Shown: one piece after another, positions 18,738 through 27,251 of the stretch
How the letters are laid out: each line of letters begins with the position of its first letter
How positions within the stretch are numbered: position 1 is the first letter of the stretch
Source of the DNA: Carnobacterium maltaromaticum DSM 20342
GTDB lineage: Bacteria; Bacillota; Bacilli; Lactobacillales; Carnobacteriaceae
Assembly (NCBI RefSeq): GCF_000744945.1
Contig: NZ_JQMX01000001.1
Coordinates: 2,852,001 to 2,916,000 of the forward strand
DNA length: 64,000 bases
Direction: 5' to 3'
Notes under the pieces: generated by a model
Seen by the model: only the letters and a program-made list of their open reading frames with translations
The model's database searches: none
Told to the model about the DNA's origin: nothing
Translations under genes and position numbers: made by a program

Positions 18738-21440
18738 TTAATGGAAAAAATGACTTTCATTGATTTTTGCTTGTAGTTTTTTGATGTAGACTGAAATATA
18801 AGGTTGGAAAATAATTCCAAAAATACCAAAGACTAGACCGAAAAGCAATAGAACAAGCGCATAAAACCAAGCATTCGGCCAATAAATACCGCCGACAGGT
18901 TCACGTAATAAATTAACAGCATAAGTGAAAGGCAATAAAGGATTGATAAATTGGAAAAATTTACCAGAAAGTTGAATTGGAAAATTCCCTCCACCAGCTG
19001 AAATCGAAAGCACAAGTAAGATAATCCCTATGCCTTTTCCAAGATTGCCAAAGACGGCTGCTAAAATATACAAAATTGACATGAAGACTAAACCAACAAA
19101 AATGGTCATTGCTACAAACCAAGTTTTTTCAAAAGCATAGGTATGAAGCAGATAAAGATTTCCTAATGACACAATTAATGCTTGGAAAAAGCCGACGGAT
19201 AAGAAACTGAGCATCCGTGCTGAGTATTGTTCACGTTTAGAGAAGCGTTTCTTATCTTTATCGGAAAGAACGAAGTCTGTACTCGCAATATTAGAAAATA
19301 GCAAACCACCAACCCAAAGACACAAGGCTGTGTAGAAAGGTGCACTTGCAGAGCCATAGTTTGGCACAGGATACCAAGCTTTTTGTTTCATGGTGACTGG
19401 ATTAGAAAGAAAATCACTTTCTGATTGTGCATCAGCTTTTAATAGTTTAATCAATTCGTTTAAATCAATATTCTCTTGTTGATCACGAATGAAGTTGCCA
19501 GCCTTTTCGATACCAGAACGAATCATGGGCCAATCATTTTTAATTAGACTACTAGCTGAATTCAATGCATTCTCAACATCAGGCATTTTTTCATTAACCA
19601 TTGCTAAAGTTTTGGTAATATCATCTTCAATACCTGGTAAGTCATTTTTAACAAAGTCATCTGCCGCGGCTAATTTTTGTTTCAGTGTGGGAAAATCATT
19701 TTGATAAAAGTCAGCCGCTTTGTTAATGCCACCAACGATTAAATCCATGTTGCCATTCAATAACGTATTAGCTGTATGGATTTCATTTTTTAATGCAGGC
19801 AGTTCTTTTTGATACTTTTCTAAATAGGTAACAGCATTTTTAATTGTTCCCGTGGTACTAGCTAAAAGACTTTCCACGTTAGGGAGAATGGTTGTGTTTG
19901 CTGAATTCAAAATCGTATCAGCGTGACTTAAAGCCTCGTTTAATTTAGTTAATACGTTTTGGATACCTTGACTAATTGCAGCATTATCAATTGCATTCAG
20001 GTCATTTACAAAGCCTTTTGCAGTGGCGCTAATTTCATTTAAACGCGTTTGAATTTCATCTACGGATAAATTTGGAAGTTCATTAAGCAAGGCTGTCACT
20101 TTTTGGTTAAGCTCGTTATTTCGTGTTTGCAAGTCTTTTAATTGATTGATAGTAGTTGTCAATTCATTGCTCCCACTAGCTTCCTGCAATTTTTCTAAGT
20201 TATCAATTAAGCCACTTAACATCGTATTGGCTGTGTCTAAATGTGTGCTCAAAGAAGTTAAACTTGCGATAATTGCTGCCTTATTATCTTCCGTTACGAC
20301 TGTTGAACTTAAATTATCCGCCAGTTTTCCAATGGACGAAGCAACGGATTTTAAAATAGTTAAACCAGTGTCAATCGCTTGTTTGACGGGCTCTAAAGCA
20401 GATTGGATTTTTGCAATAACTTCTTTAGTCGATTCGACAGTTTGGGAAGCGTCTTGTCCTAGTTCAATAACGTCAGGCATAATAGTTTGTACTTCCTGAA
20501 TAACTGTCAAAGCTTGATTAGCTTCATCGATGCCTTGATTCAAAGTTGCAGCAATTCCATCAAAATCCTGATCGATTTGAGCAATTTGGCGTCCAGCATT
20601 TTGAATTTGAGGAATATTTTTTTGCAAATCAAGAATCAATGAACCAGTTTGATCAAGTTGAGGCATCAAACTATTGACCTCACTAATCTTAGCTGTCATC
20701 TGGTTCACTTGTGGTAAATACTCAACAAATTCATTTGCTTTCGTTAATTTAGCCTTAATATCAGGCATTTTTGTTTGTAAATCAAGAATTTCTTGTGTAT
20801 AGGTGTCGATTTGTGGCAGATTTTTCTCTAAATCTAGCACTAAACTTGAAACTTTTCTGATAGAAGGTAAATTTGTTTCTAAATCAACTCCGATTGTATT
20901 AAATGCACTGACAACAGTTTGACTGACCGTAGCTACAAACTCTTTCGAAATAGTTTCTTGTAAGGTTGTAGCGCCTTTGTCCGTAATTTTAGGTGCAATC
21001 GCATTGATTTTTTCATTGACGCTGTATTCAATTTTTGGTTTTTTTAAATCGCCTTTAACAAAGCTCAATAAATCGCTTGAAAAACTTTTAGGAACATAAA
21101 TTCCGGCATAATAGGTTCCGTCTTTAACGCCTTTATCAAGCTCTGCTTTGGATTTAACAAAGACCCAACCTAAGCTATGATTATCATGTAAGGAATCAAT
21201 CAATTTATCCCCGATATTAATACTAGTATCTTCAAAATCAGCTGTTTGATCAGCACTGTAGACAGCTATTTTCAATTCACTTGTGTTGCTATATGGATCC
21301 CACAAAGCAGCAATATTAAACCAAGCATAAAGAGAAGGGATAATCAGTAAAGCAATAATTAACGCTGTTGCAAAAGGGTTTTTAAAGATTCTTCGCCAGT
21401 CGAGTCGATAGAGTTCAAAAACATTTTTGAAATGTCGCAT
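18738..21440 (-). CDS. YhgE/Pip family membrane protein (phage infection protein-like)
   Basis: 900 aa. One membrane segment lies near residues 22-45 with the family motif PSLYAWFNI and WDPYSNT just after. A long extracytoplasmic region of about 600 aa follows, rich in coiled-coil and heptad-like repeats (LP-x-I/V, LNEA). About five or six membrane segments close the C-terminus. Lactococcal Pip is a phage receptor and related proteins (YueB, EsaA) take part in phage adsorption or type VII secretion. No ESX genes lie nearby, so a Pip/YhgE identity is preferred. The start ATG 21440 follows GGAG at about nine bases. It is a single gene with its own terminator. Confidence 0.87.
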   Translation of the reverse strand: MRHFKNVFELYRLDWRRIFKNPFATALIIALLIIPSLYAWFNIAALWDPYSNTSELKIAVYSADQTADFEDTSINIGDKLIDSLHDNHSLGWVFVKSKAELDKGVKDGTYYAGIYVPKSFSSDLLSFVKGDLKKPKIEYSVNEKINAIAPKITDKGATTLQETISKEFVATVSQTVVSAFNTIGVDLETNLPSIRKVSSLVLDLEKNLPQIDTYTQEILDLQTKMPDIKAKLTKANEFVEYLPQVNQMTAKISEVNSLMPQLDQTGSLILDLQKNIPQIQNAGRQIAQIDQDFDGIAATLNQGIDEANQALTVIQEVQTIMPDVIELGQDASQTVESTKEVIAKIQSALEPVKQAIDTGLTILKSVASSIGKLADNLSSTVVTEDNKAAIIASLTSLSTHLDTANTMLSGLIDNLEKLQEASGSNELTTTINQLKDLQTRNNELNQKVTALLNELPNLSVDEIQTRLNEISATAKGFVNDLNAIDNAAISQGIQNVLTKLNEALSHADTILNSANTTILPNVESLLASTTGTIKNAVTYLEKYQKELPALKNEIHTANTLLNGNMDLIVGGINKAADFYQNDFPTLKQKLAAADDFVKNDLPGIEDDITKTLAMVNEKMPDVENALNSASSLIKNDWPMIRSGIEKAGNFIRDQQENIDLNELIKLLKADAQSESDFLSNPVTMKQKAWYPVPNYGSASAPFYTALCLWVGGLLFSNIASTDFVLSDKDKKRFSKREQYSARMLSFLSVGFFQALIVSLGNLYLLHTYAFEKTWFVAMTIFVGLVFMSILYILAAVFGNLGKGIGIILLVLSISAGGGNFPIQLSGKFFQFINPLLPFTYAVNLLREPVGGIYWPNAWFYALVLLLFGLVFGIFGIIFQPYISVYIKKLQAKINESHFFH

Positions 21441-21534
21441 AGTGTATAAGTCTCCTTTTTGTGTAAAATAAATTGAGGCTAGATAAACACTTTAAATTTG
21501 TTATGTAGAACAAGATTAATAAGTGTATTAAAAT

Positions 21535-21569
21535 AAAAAAGGCTAGGATAAAAAAATCTTAGCCTTTTT
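21535..21569 (-). terminator. terminator after mscL
   Basis: AAAAAAGGCTAGGAT pairs with ATCTTAGCCTTTTT around an A-rich loop, six bases past the mscL stop. Confidence 0.85.
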
Positions 21570-21575
21570 GTAAAA

Positions 21576-21983
21576 CTATATTTCTTTGTTTTGTTGTGCA
21601 AGTAAGTCGCGAATTTCTTTTAAGTATTCCTCGGTTGCATTAATTTCAACTTCTTCTTCAACTTCTTCAACAGGTTTTTTCATTTTAGCAACAAATGTGT
21701 TAATGACTTTGATAAACATGAAAATAGAAAAAGCAATAATTAAGAAATCAATAATAGATTGCAAGAAAGCTCCATACATAAGTTTTGCATTTAAAATTTT
21801 AATGGATAAATCACTAATATTGCTACCACCAGTAAGAGCGACAATAATTGGCGTGATGATATTTGTAACTAATGACGTAACAATAGCACTAAAGGCTCCA
21901 CCAATAACAACCCCAACAGCTAAATCTAATACACTGCCACGTAATGCAAATTCTTTGAACTCAGCTAACATATTTTTAAACAT
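21576..21983 (-). CDS. mscL: large-conductance mechanosensitive channel MscL
   Basis: 135 aa, the usual MscL length. The N-terminal helix MLAEFKEFALRGSVLDLAVGVVIGGAF is characteristic (quoted in part: FALRGSVLDLAVGVVIGG). TM1 with its glycine pore residues is followed by a periplasmic loop and TM2 at about 70-95. A C-terminal acidic stretch (VEEVEEEVE) and the final EIRDLLAQ bundle helix end the protein. It releases osmolytes during hypo-osmotic shock. ATG 21983 follows AAGGAGG. It is a single-gene unit divergent from the next lipoprotein gene. Confidence 0.95.
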   Translation of the reverse strand: MFKNMLAEFKEFALRGSVLDLAVGVVIGGAFSAIVTSLVTNIITPIIVALTGGSNISDLSIKILNAKLMYGAFLQSIIDFLIIAFSIFMFIKVINTFVAKMKKPVEEVEEEVEINATEEYLKEIRDLLAQQNKEI

Positions 21984-22292
21984 ATAAAATAACCTCCTTA
22001 TAATAATTTCAGATACGTTTTAAGTATAGCTAAAAATGGAATGGAATTAAAGAAATAAGACCTATTTATTAAAATATATATAGTGAATTCTAATTGAAAA
22101 ATAGTTATTTGTCCGGGCTGTAGTGAACGACTTTAATTAAAGGGGATTAATTAGAATATAAAAGAACGAGATAGCGAACGAAAAAGAAAATTTATGTTAA
22201 AATGTATCAAATCAATTTGGTTTTATACCTATTTCCGTTATAATAGAAATGTAAAGGTGAAAGAAACCTATCCAGTGAGAGGAGAATGGAAA
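21984..22292. other. divergent intergenic region
   Basis: About 300 bp between mscL and the lipoprotein gene. It contains a likely plus-strand promoter at 22217-22244 and a 12-bp palindrome, CTTTAATTAAAG, around 22131-22142. An upstream extension of the lipoprotein frame to 22194 is not supported by a ribosome binding site. Confidence 0.5.
22217..22244 (+). promoter_or_regulatory. predicted promoter of the lipoprotein gene
   Basis: TTGGTT (22217-22222), 16-bp spacer, TATAAT (22239-22244), about 50 bp ahead of the ATG. Confidence 0.5.
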
Positions 22293-23360
22293 ATGAAAAC
22301 TAAAAAAAGTAGATTCAGTCTAATGTTCTTGTTAGTTATGAGTATTTTTGTTATCAGTGCCTGTGGAAATGAAAGCAATGGTGCATCTTCCTCTAAAGGT
22401 AATGAATATGATACAGCGATGCGCGAGGGTAAGCAATCAATTGCTGAAAAAGATTATGCAGGCGCAGAAGAGGCTTTCAATGAAGCTTTGGGTTTTAAAG
22501 AAAAAGATGCTGTTGCAACAACCTTTTTAAATCAAACGAAAGACTACATTGCTGCAGAGAATAAATATACGAATGGTAAATTAGAAGAAGCGAAAGTAGC
22601 CGTTGAAAAAGTCGTTACAGAAAAAAATGGTTCTAAAGACTTAGTTAAAGTCGGTAAAGAGCTAGAAACTAAAATCAACAAATTTGAAACACAACAAAAA
22701 GAGTATCAAGCACTTTATGACAGTAGTCAAAAACAATTTGATGCTGGAAAGTTAGATGATGCGGCTGGAACAATTGAAGAGTTGTTAGCAAAAGACTTAA
22801 GCAACAACCTATTTGCAGACTTAAAACAACAAGCAACAGAATTAAAAACTAAAATCAATCAAGCTCAAGCTGCAAAAGTTAAGGAAGAGCAAGCCATTGT
22901 ACCTGATTCTAAATATAAAACAGAACGTAATTCTGAATTAGCAGGTAAAGAATTCACTGCTGCAACAGGAAAAGATATTAAAACAGCTACAGATGAAGAA
23001 ATTGCTGCTTGGTTGGCTACTAAGAATGCAACACAATCAAGTGGAACGACTGCAACGGATAGCTCAGCTAATGCTGAAAGTAGCTCAACAGATTCTAGTC
23101 AACCAGAAGTTTCCCTAGATACAGAAAAAAATAATGTTTTAACTGCGGTGGAACAATTGACCGGTCTTAGCAGCCAAGACAATCAGTATTATATAACAAA
23201 AGAAAGTGCTGATTTATTCCAAGTTGAAATTCGTCATGCACACACAGTTGATGGAACAGAAATTTCAAATATGGTTGGCATGTTCCAATACACTCCTTCA
23301 ACTAAAGGATTAACAAAAATGGATCCAATTACGGGAGCTTATGCACCATATAAAAAATAG
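22293..23360 (+). CDS. lipoprotein with helical TPR-like repeats
   Basis: 355 aa from ATG 22293, eight bases after AGAGGAG. A lipoprotein signal ends with VISACGN, so Cys would be lipidated. The mature N-terminal part has two similar helical segments (AEKDYAGAEEAFNEAL and AGKLDDAAGTIEELL), typical of TPR-like folds, followed by coiled-coil sequence, a Ser/Thr-rich linker near 250-275 and a compact C-terminal domain of about 80 residues. Homologues are commonly annotated as hypothetical lipoproteins. A role in envelope protein assembly is possible, but nothing here fixes it. The next gene is separated by a terminator. Confidence 0.75.
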   Translation: MKTKKSRFSLMFLLVMSIFVISACGNESNGASSSKGNEYDTAMREGKQSIAEKDYAGAEEAFNEALGFKEKDAVATTFLNQTKDYIAAENKYTNGKLEEAKVAVEKVVTEKNGSKDLVKVGKELETKINKFETQQKEYQALYDSSQKQFDAGKLDDAAGTIEELLAKDLSNNLFADLKQQATELKTKINQAQAAKVKEEQAIVPDSKYKTERNSELAGKEFTAATGKDIKTATDEEIAAWLATKNATQSSGTTATDSSANAESSSTDSSQPEVSLDTEKNNVLTAVEQLTGLSSQDNQYYITKESADLFQVEIRHAHTVDGTEISNMVGMFQYTPSTKGLTKMDPITGAYAPYKK

Positions 23361-23376
23361 TTTAGTTTGATCAAAG

Positions 23377-23408
23377 AAAAGGTTGAGACGTATGTCTTAG
23401 CCTTTTCT
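23377..23408 (+). terminator. terminator after the TPR-like lipoprotein gene
   Basis: AAAGGTTGAGAC pairs with GTCTTAGCCTTT across GTAT and ends in TTTTCT. Confidence 0.75.
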
Positions 23409-23440
23409 AGCTATTGGACAAGAAAGAGGGCTAATTTAAA

Positions 23441-23857
23441 GTGAATTGGAAAGAAAAACTAGATCGAAATATGAGGAAATTTTTAGTAGGACGTTATGGT
23501 GTTATGGACCAGCTAAATCGAGGTTTGCTACTTATCAGTGTTGGGTTAATTTTTTTATCAATCATTTTCCCACAACGATTTTTAACAACAATTGCATTGC
23601 TAATACTGGCCGTTAGCTATTATCGTATCTTTTCTAAAAAAATTTCACGTCGTTATAAAGAAAATCAGCGCTACTTGGACTTTATTCGCCCAGTGCAACG
23701 CTTCTATCATTTACAAATGAAAAAAATAAAGGAACGAAAAGAATATCGTTATGTAAAATGTCCAGAATGCCATAAAACTACAAGGGTACCTAAAAATCGT
23801 GGGAAGATAGTTATTACCTGTCCTAACTGTCATCATAAGTTTGAAAAAACAACTTAA
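23441..23857 (+). CDS. small membrane protein with C-terminal zinc ribbon
   Basis: 138 aa from GTG 23441 behind AGAGGG. Two adjacent hydrophobic stretches (about residues 28-62) form a membrane hairpin. A basic linker leads to a C-terminal zinc-ribbon with four cysteines in the spacing CPEC...CPNC (near residues 107-110 and 127-130). Similar proteins are widespread and of unknown function in Lactobacillales. No partner is evident in the neighbourhood. Membrane topology and the ribbon are seen in the sequence; function is unknown. Confidence 0.7.
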   Translation: MNWKEKLDRNMRKFLVGRYGVMDQLNRGLLLISVGLIFLSIIFPQRFLTTIALLILAVSYYRIFSKKISRRYKENQRYLDFIRPVQRFYHLQMKKIKERKEYRYVKCPECHKTTRVPKNRGKIVITCPNCHHKFEKTT

Positions 23858-23900
23858 TGCATAAAACTAGTAGCAGTACGAAAAATAATCTCTATAATTT

Positions 23901-23946
23901 AAAGGACTGATGAATCATCAAATGATTCCATCAGTCCTTTTTTTGT
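23901..23946. terminator. bidirectional terminator
   Basis: AAAGGACTGATGGAATCAT-type stem (arms AAAGGACTGATGAATCAT and ATGATTCCATCAGTCCTTT) with a T8 tail sits between two converging genes. Confidence 0.85.
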
Positions 23947-23962
23947 TTTTAGCTAATATAAG

Positions 23963-24169
23963 TTATTTCAAAACCAATCCTGCATTTAAATCATCAATTA
24001 ATAAAAAGTGTGTCACGGTATTAAAGTTATTTTTAATAATTTCACAAATATCATCATTGTCTAAGTAGTTCTCAGGAAATAAAATTAATCTCGTTATTTC
24101 TATGTCGTTAGTAGTCAAAAAAGTTACATAATAAGCATGCACATTTTTCCATAAAATATCTATTATCAT
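23963..24169 (-). CDS. small 68-aa protein, paralogue of the one at 57935-58153
   Basis: The start chosen is Met at 24169, which has GGGAGGTG upstream at a good distance; an earlier in-frame Met adds five residues. No membrane segment, signal or known motif is visible. It aligns end to end with the 72-aa protein at 57935-58153. Shared positions include a W near residue 7, YxVxFL, LI(L/F)F, an I-x-E-x-I helix, F-x-x-VTH, ID and a final L-x-LK. About one third of positions look identical by eye. The gene stands beside the EPS operon and points away from it. Function unknown; a small cytoplasmic regulatory or adaptor protein is possible. Confidence 0.65.
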   Translation of the reverse strand: MIIDILWKNVHAYYVTFLTTNDIEITRLILFPENYLDNDDICEIIKNNFNTVTHFLLIDDLNAGLVLK

Positions 24170-24292
24170 GAATACACCTCCCATATATAATTTAATAGTT
24201 AAAATTAAATTGATTTATTAAAATAACAAATTCGCTATAAAAAATTATATTTTACTTAACATACTTAACTCGAATTATTAAAAATATTAAAT

Positions 24293-24325
24293 CCAAAAAA
24301 TGTATAAAATATCTTCATTTTTTGA
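24293..24325. repeat. dyad repeat 1 upstream of the EPS operon
   Basis: Arms CCAAAAAATG and CATTTTTTGA, 13-nt spacer. Sequence resembles the other two dyads in this leader. Confidence 0.45.
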
Positions 24326-24486
24326 TACATGTTAGTTTGAATTTTTTTAGTTTAAATAATCACACACTTGATTATTGGTGTTATTTACGCATTTTTTCTT
24401 TATTTTCAACGATTTATTAATGTATTTAAACCCCGATTTTATAAAATATAAAAATTATCAATCACTTTTTTATTTATTTTTCTGTA

Positions 24487-24519
24487 CCGAAAAATGAATA
24501 AAAAAGAAACATTTTTTGG
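24487..24519. repeat. dyad repeat 2 upstream of the EPS operon
   Basis: Arms CCGAAAAATG and CATTTTTTGG, 13-nt A-rich spacer. Confidence 0.5.
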
Positions 24520-24649
24520 GAAGTTATATATACCAAGTGTTTTTTGTTTTTTTTATGTGAAAAAAAACTTAGGTAATCTAAAAACGAATCATAAATAACA
24601 ATAAATTATGAAGTGTTAAAAAAATTTTTCAAATATAGACATTAATATC

Positions 24650-24682
24650 CCGAAAAATGATTATTTAATCATCATTTTTTGG
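24650..24682. repeat. dyad repeat 3 upstream of the EPS operon
   Basis: Arms CCGAAAAATGA and TCATTTTTTGG with an 11-nt spacer. This copy is the most compact and could also act as a hairpin. Confidence 0.5.
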
Positions 24683-24903
24683 TATATAAGATATGTAGCG
24701 AATGAGATATGATACGTTATGATATGTTAAGTAGAAAATTATTTGAGTTTAGAGATTTATTTAAGAACTTCTGAATTAGTAATTTTAATAACTAGGAGAG
24801 GATGTTTATATGTGTAGAGTAAATAGTGTAACTACTTGATTAAAAGAAATGCGTTATGTATGGAAAACAATAATTATGAAGAATATATAGGAGTGAATAG
24901 AAT

Positions 24904-25407
24904 ATGAATTTAAAGAAAGCTTTATTCGTACTTTTTACATTATCTTTAATCATTACAGCAACAACTGGGTGTTCAACTAAAGGAAGTAAGGAAAAATCTG
25001 AGCCAACGTTAACGAAAGAAAAAAAAGTACTTATAGATGATTTAGGTAAAGAAAAAGTAACGAATCATATAAAGATAAACCTCGTCAAAGGAGAGTACGC
25101 AACTGATAGTGGTATAGCTGATGATCAAGATTTGGTTGTGTTATCATTTGAAATTGATAATGAAAATTATTTAGAAGAAGTAGGAGTTGGAGCGGGGGAT
25201 TTCCAGATATTTAGTGATGGGAAAACATATCAAATGTATGGTGAGAAAGATAATTTTGGTGAAGTAATTAAATCAAAAGGATCTGCAAAAGGAACAGGTG
25301 CGTATTTGATTCCAGCGAATATTTCTAAAGGCATTATTCGATACCAACCAGTTAATCCTAATTGGCCAAATATGGAAAAATTAGAATGGTCTTTTACTAT
25401 AAAATGA
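24904..25407 (+). CDS. lipoprotein, first gene of the EPS operon
   Basis: 167 aa. A lipoprotein signal ends in TTGCSTK, so the protein should be tethered to the outer face of the membrane. The mature domain (about 45-167) is beta-rich, resembling DUF4352/DUF5067-type Ig-like lipoprotein domains, with VVLSFEIDNEN and a closing WSFTIK strand. Its TGA overlaps the ATG of the following glycosyltransferase (ATGA), so translation is coupled. That makes a passenger role unlikely and suggests a part in polysaccharide assembly or its control, though this is inference. ATG 24904 is preceded by AGGAG at about ten bases. Confidence 0.7.
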   Translation: MNLKKALFVLFTLSLIITATTGCSTKGSKEKSEPTLTKEKKVLIDDLGKEKVTNHIKINLVKGEYATDSGIADDQDLVVLSFEIDNENYLEEVGVGAGDFQIFSDGKTYQMYGEKDNFGEVIKSKGSAKGTGAYLIPANISKGIIRYQPVNPNWPNMEKLEWSFTIK

Positions 25408-26569
25408 AGAAAGTAAAAGCACCTTTGGATAAAAATAACGTTTTTATGTTTAGTTCAGTTCATAATTGGATGGATACAAGAATATTAAAAAAGGAAGCTT
25501 TTAGCTTAATAAAAAGTGGAAAAAGTATAGAATTTTATGCAATTGGCAATCAAGAAGAAGCTCCATTTATTGAAGGTATTCAGTTTCATTTGATGAAAAA
25601 AGGAAAAAAATGGTCGAGGCCTTTTAAATGGTTTTTTTTAATGAAAAAAGCACTCAGATCGCGTGCTAAATATTATCATTTTCATGATGCAGAGCTGCTT
25701 TGTTTGGCGCCCTTGATTAGAAAAAAAAACCTAATGCTGTTATCATTTATGATATGCATGAATATTTTGCGGCTCAAATTAGTACGAAAGATTGGTTGCC
25801 AGCCCCAGTCCGTAGACCCATATCTAAATTAGTTTGCGTGTTAGAAAAAAAATTGATGCGCTATTGTGATGGGGTTATTTTTGCAGAAACATCCTATAAA
25901 CAGTATTTTACTGAGTATAAGGGATTAACAAAGGACATTTTAAATTATCCTTTGCCAATTGAGCAAAATAAAATGCAAAAGGAAGAAGTATTTACACTGA
26001 TTTATGTAGGAGATATAACAGAAGATCGTAATATTATGGGAATGATTGAGGTAGCAAAAATAGTAATGGAAAGAGGAAGATTTCAATTTCAATTGAAGCT
26101 TATTGGACCGATAGCGCAGTCCTTAAAAGATAAAGTCAATCGAAAAATAATCGAATATGGTTTGGAAGGCTATATCTTTTGGTACGGAAGAATTCCATAT
26201 GAAGATATATGGAATCATTATTTTTCAGCCGATGTCGGATTATGTTTGTTAAAACCAATTCCAAATTATAAAAATTCCTTGGCAACAAAACTCTTTGAAT
26301 ATATGGCAGCTGGACTGCCTATTATTGCATCTGATTTTCCTGATTGGAAGTCTTTGTTAATCGAAAACAATTGCGGTTTATTTGCTAATCCGCTAGATAG
26401 TAACGAGATAGCCCAATTAATTGAGCATTTAGAACATGACAAAGTATTAGCTCAGAAGTTAGGTACTAACGGTCGTGAAGCATTTGAAACTCAATTCAGC
26501 TGGAAAAGTGAAGAGGAAAAATTAGCTGTATTTTACAGATTTCTTGAGAAGGTTAGGATAGGTGAGTAA
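25404..26569 (+). pseudogene. family-4-type glycosyltransferase split at an A9 tract (possible recoding)
   Basis: The zero frame starts at ATG 25404 and stops at 25832; the second frame is open to 26569. Changing frame by -1 in the A9 run at 25721-25729 gives RKKKPNAVIIYDMHEYF and a continuous glycosyltransferase of about 388 aa. The GT-B core then shows FAETSYKQYF, LIYVGDITEDRN and the donor site KLFEYMAAGLPIIASDFP with a later FETQFSW. The run contains A AAA AAC (25724-25730) exactly in zero-frame phase, a classical -1 slip site; nine As could also allow transcriptional slippage or replication slippage. A plain indel or read error is equally possible. It would transfer a sugar during repeat-unit synthesis. 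Confidence 0.75.
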
Positions 26570-27212
26570 AATAAAAACAAGAATTTTCCATGATTTTTTT
26601 AGGGTATGCAAAAAATATTACTTTATTATCTTACTTGTCCCTTGTTTAGTAACAAGTATCGTCTATTTATTGACAGTATATGTGATACCAGAAAATTATG
26701 AAGCTAAGACTCAATTATTGGTTTCCATCCAAAATGAAAATAATGAGCAAAGATTAGATGAGCTACGCTCAAGTATCCAATTACTAGGTACTTTTTCATC
26801 TATTACTCAAAGTCAAAGAATTATGAATCAAGCCGCTATGCAATTGAATCAACAAGTAATTCATGAAAAATTATCTGTTTCAATTGATGAGAACTCTTTA
26901 ATTGTCACATTAAAAGCAAGAGGGGAAAATAAAAAATCGGCGGTTCTTGTTGTGAACACTATAGCTGATTTAGTTGCAAAAGATTTTTCCAACCTTTTTA
27001 AAGGAGCCGATGTCACTATCTTAGAAAAAGCGAATACTGCCAACCAACCATCTATTCTATTCCAGTTAATTTTAGCAATGATTACAGGAGGATGTAGTGC
27101 TTTGGCATTTTTATTCTTTTTAAGTATATCTAACTTAGTTATATCCAATGAGGAACAAATAAAAGAGTTAGGATTAATCTATTTGGGTGATGTTACATTG
27201 ATAAAAAAATAA
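26562..27212 (+). CDS. Wzz/CapA-like chain-length regulator (BY-kinase modulator)
   Basis: 216 aa from GTG 26562, overlapping the preceding gene by eight bases. Two membrane segments, near residues 19-38 and 173-196, flank an extracytoplasmic loop with a predicted helical middle (QNENNEQRLDELRSSIQLL). This is the polysaccharide co-polymerase layout. Gram-positive members carry a short cytoplasmic end that activates the separate tyrosine kinase encoded next. Expected role: setting polymer length together with the kinase and polymerase. Sequence conservation is low in this family, so the call rests on topology and position. Confidence 0.82.
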   Translation: MSKIKTRIFHDFFRVCKKYYFIILLVPCLVTSIVYLLTVYVIPENYEAKTQLLVSIQNENNEQRLDELRSSIQLLGTFSSITQSQRIMNQAAMQLNQQVIHEKLSVSIDENSLIVTLKARGENKKSAVLVVNTIADLVAKDFSNLFKGADVTILEKANTANQPSILFQLILAMITGGCSALAFLFFLSISNLVISNEEQIKELGLIYLGDVTLIKK

Positions 27213-27251
27213 AGTCGTTGAGTTCACGCATATGCAAGGAGCCAGTTCTGT

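Larger units (their letters stand above)
24185..24903. other. AT-rich 0.7-kb leader of the EPS operon with three similar dyads
   Basis: No long gene is seen. Three dyads of the form CC(G/A)AAAAATG ... CATTTTTTGG occur at 24293-24325, 24487-24519 and 24650-24682. A very short frame, MCRVNSVTT (24810-24839), lies downstream of AGGAG and about 65 bp before the lipoprotein start. The region probably contains the EPS promoter and its control sites. Confidence 0.5.
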
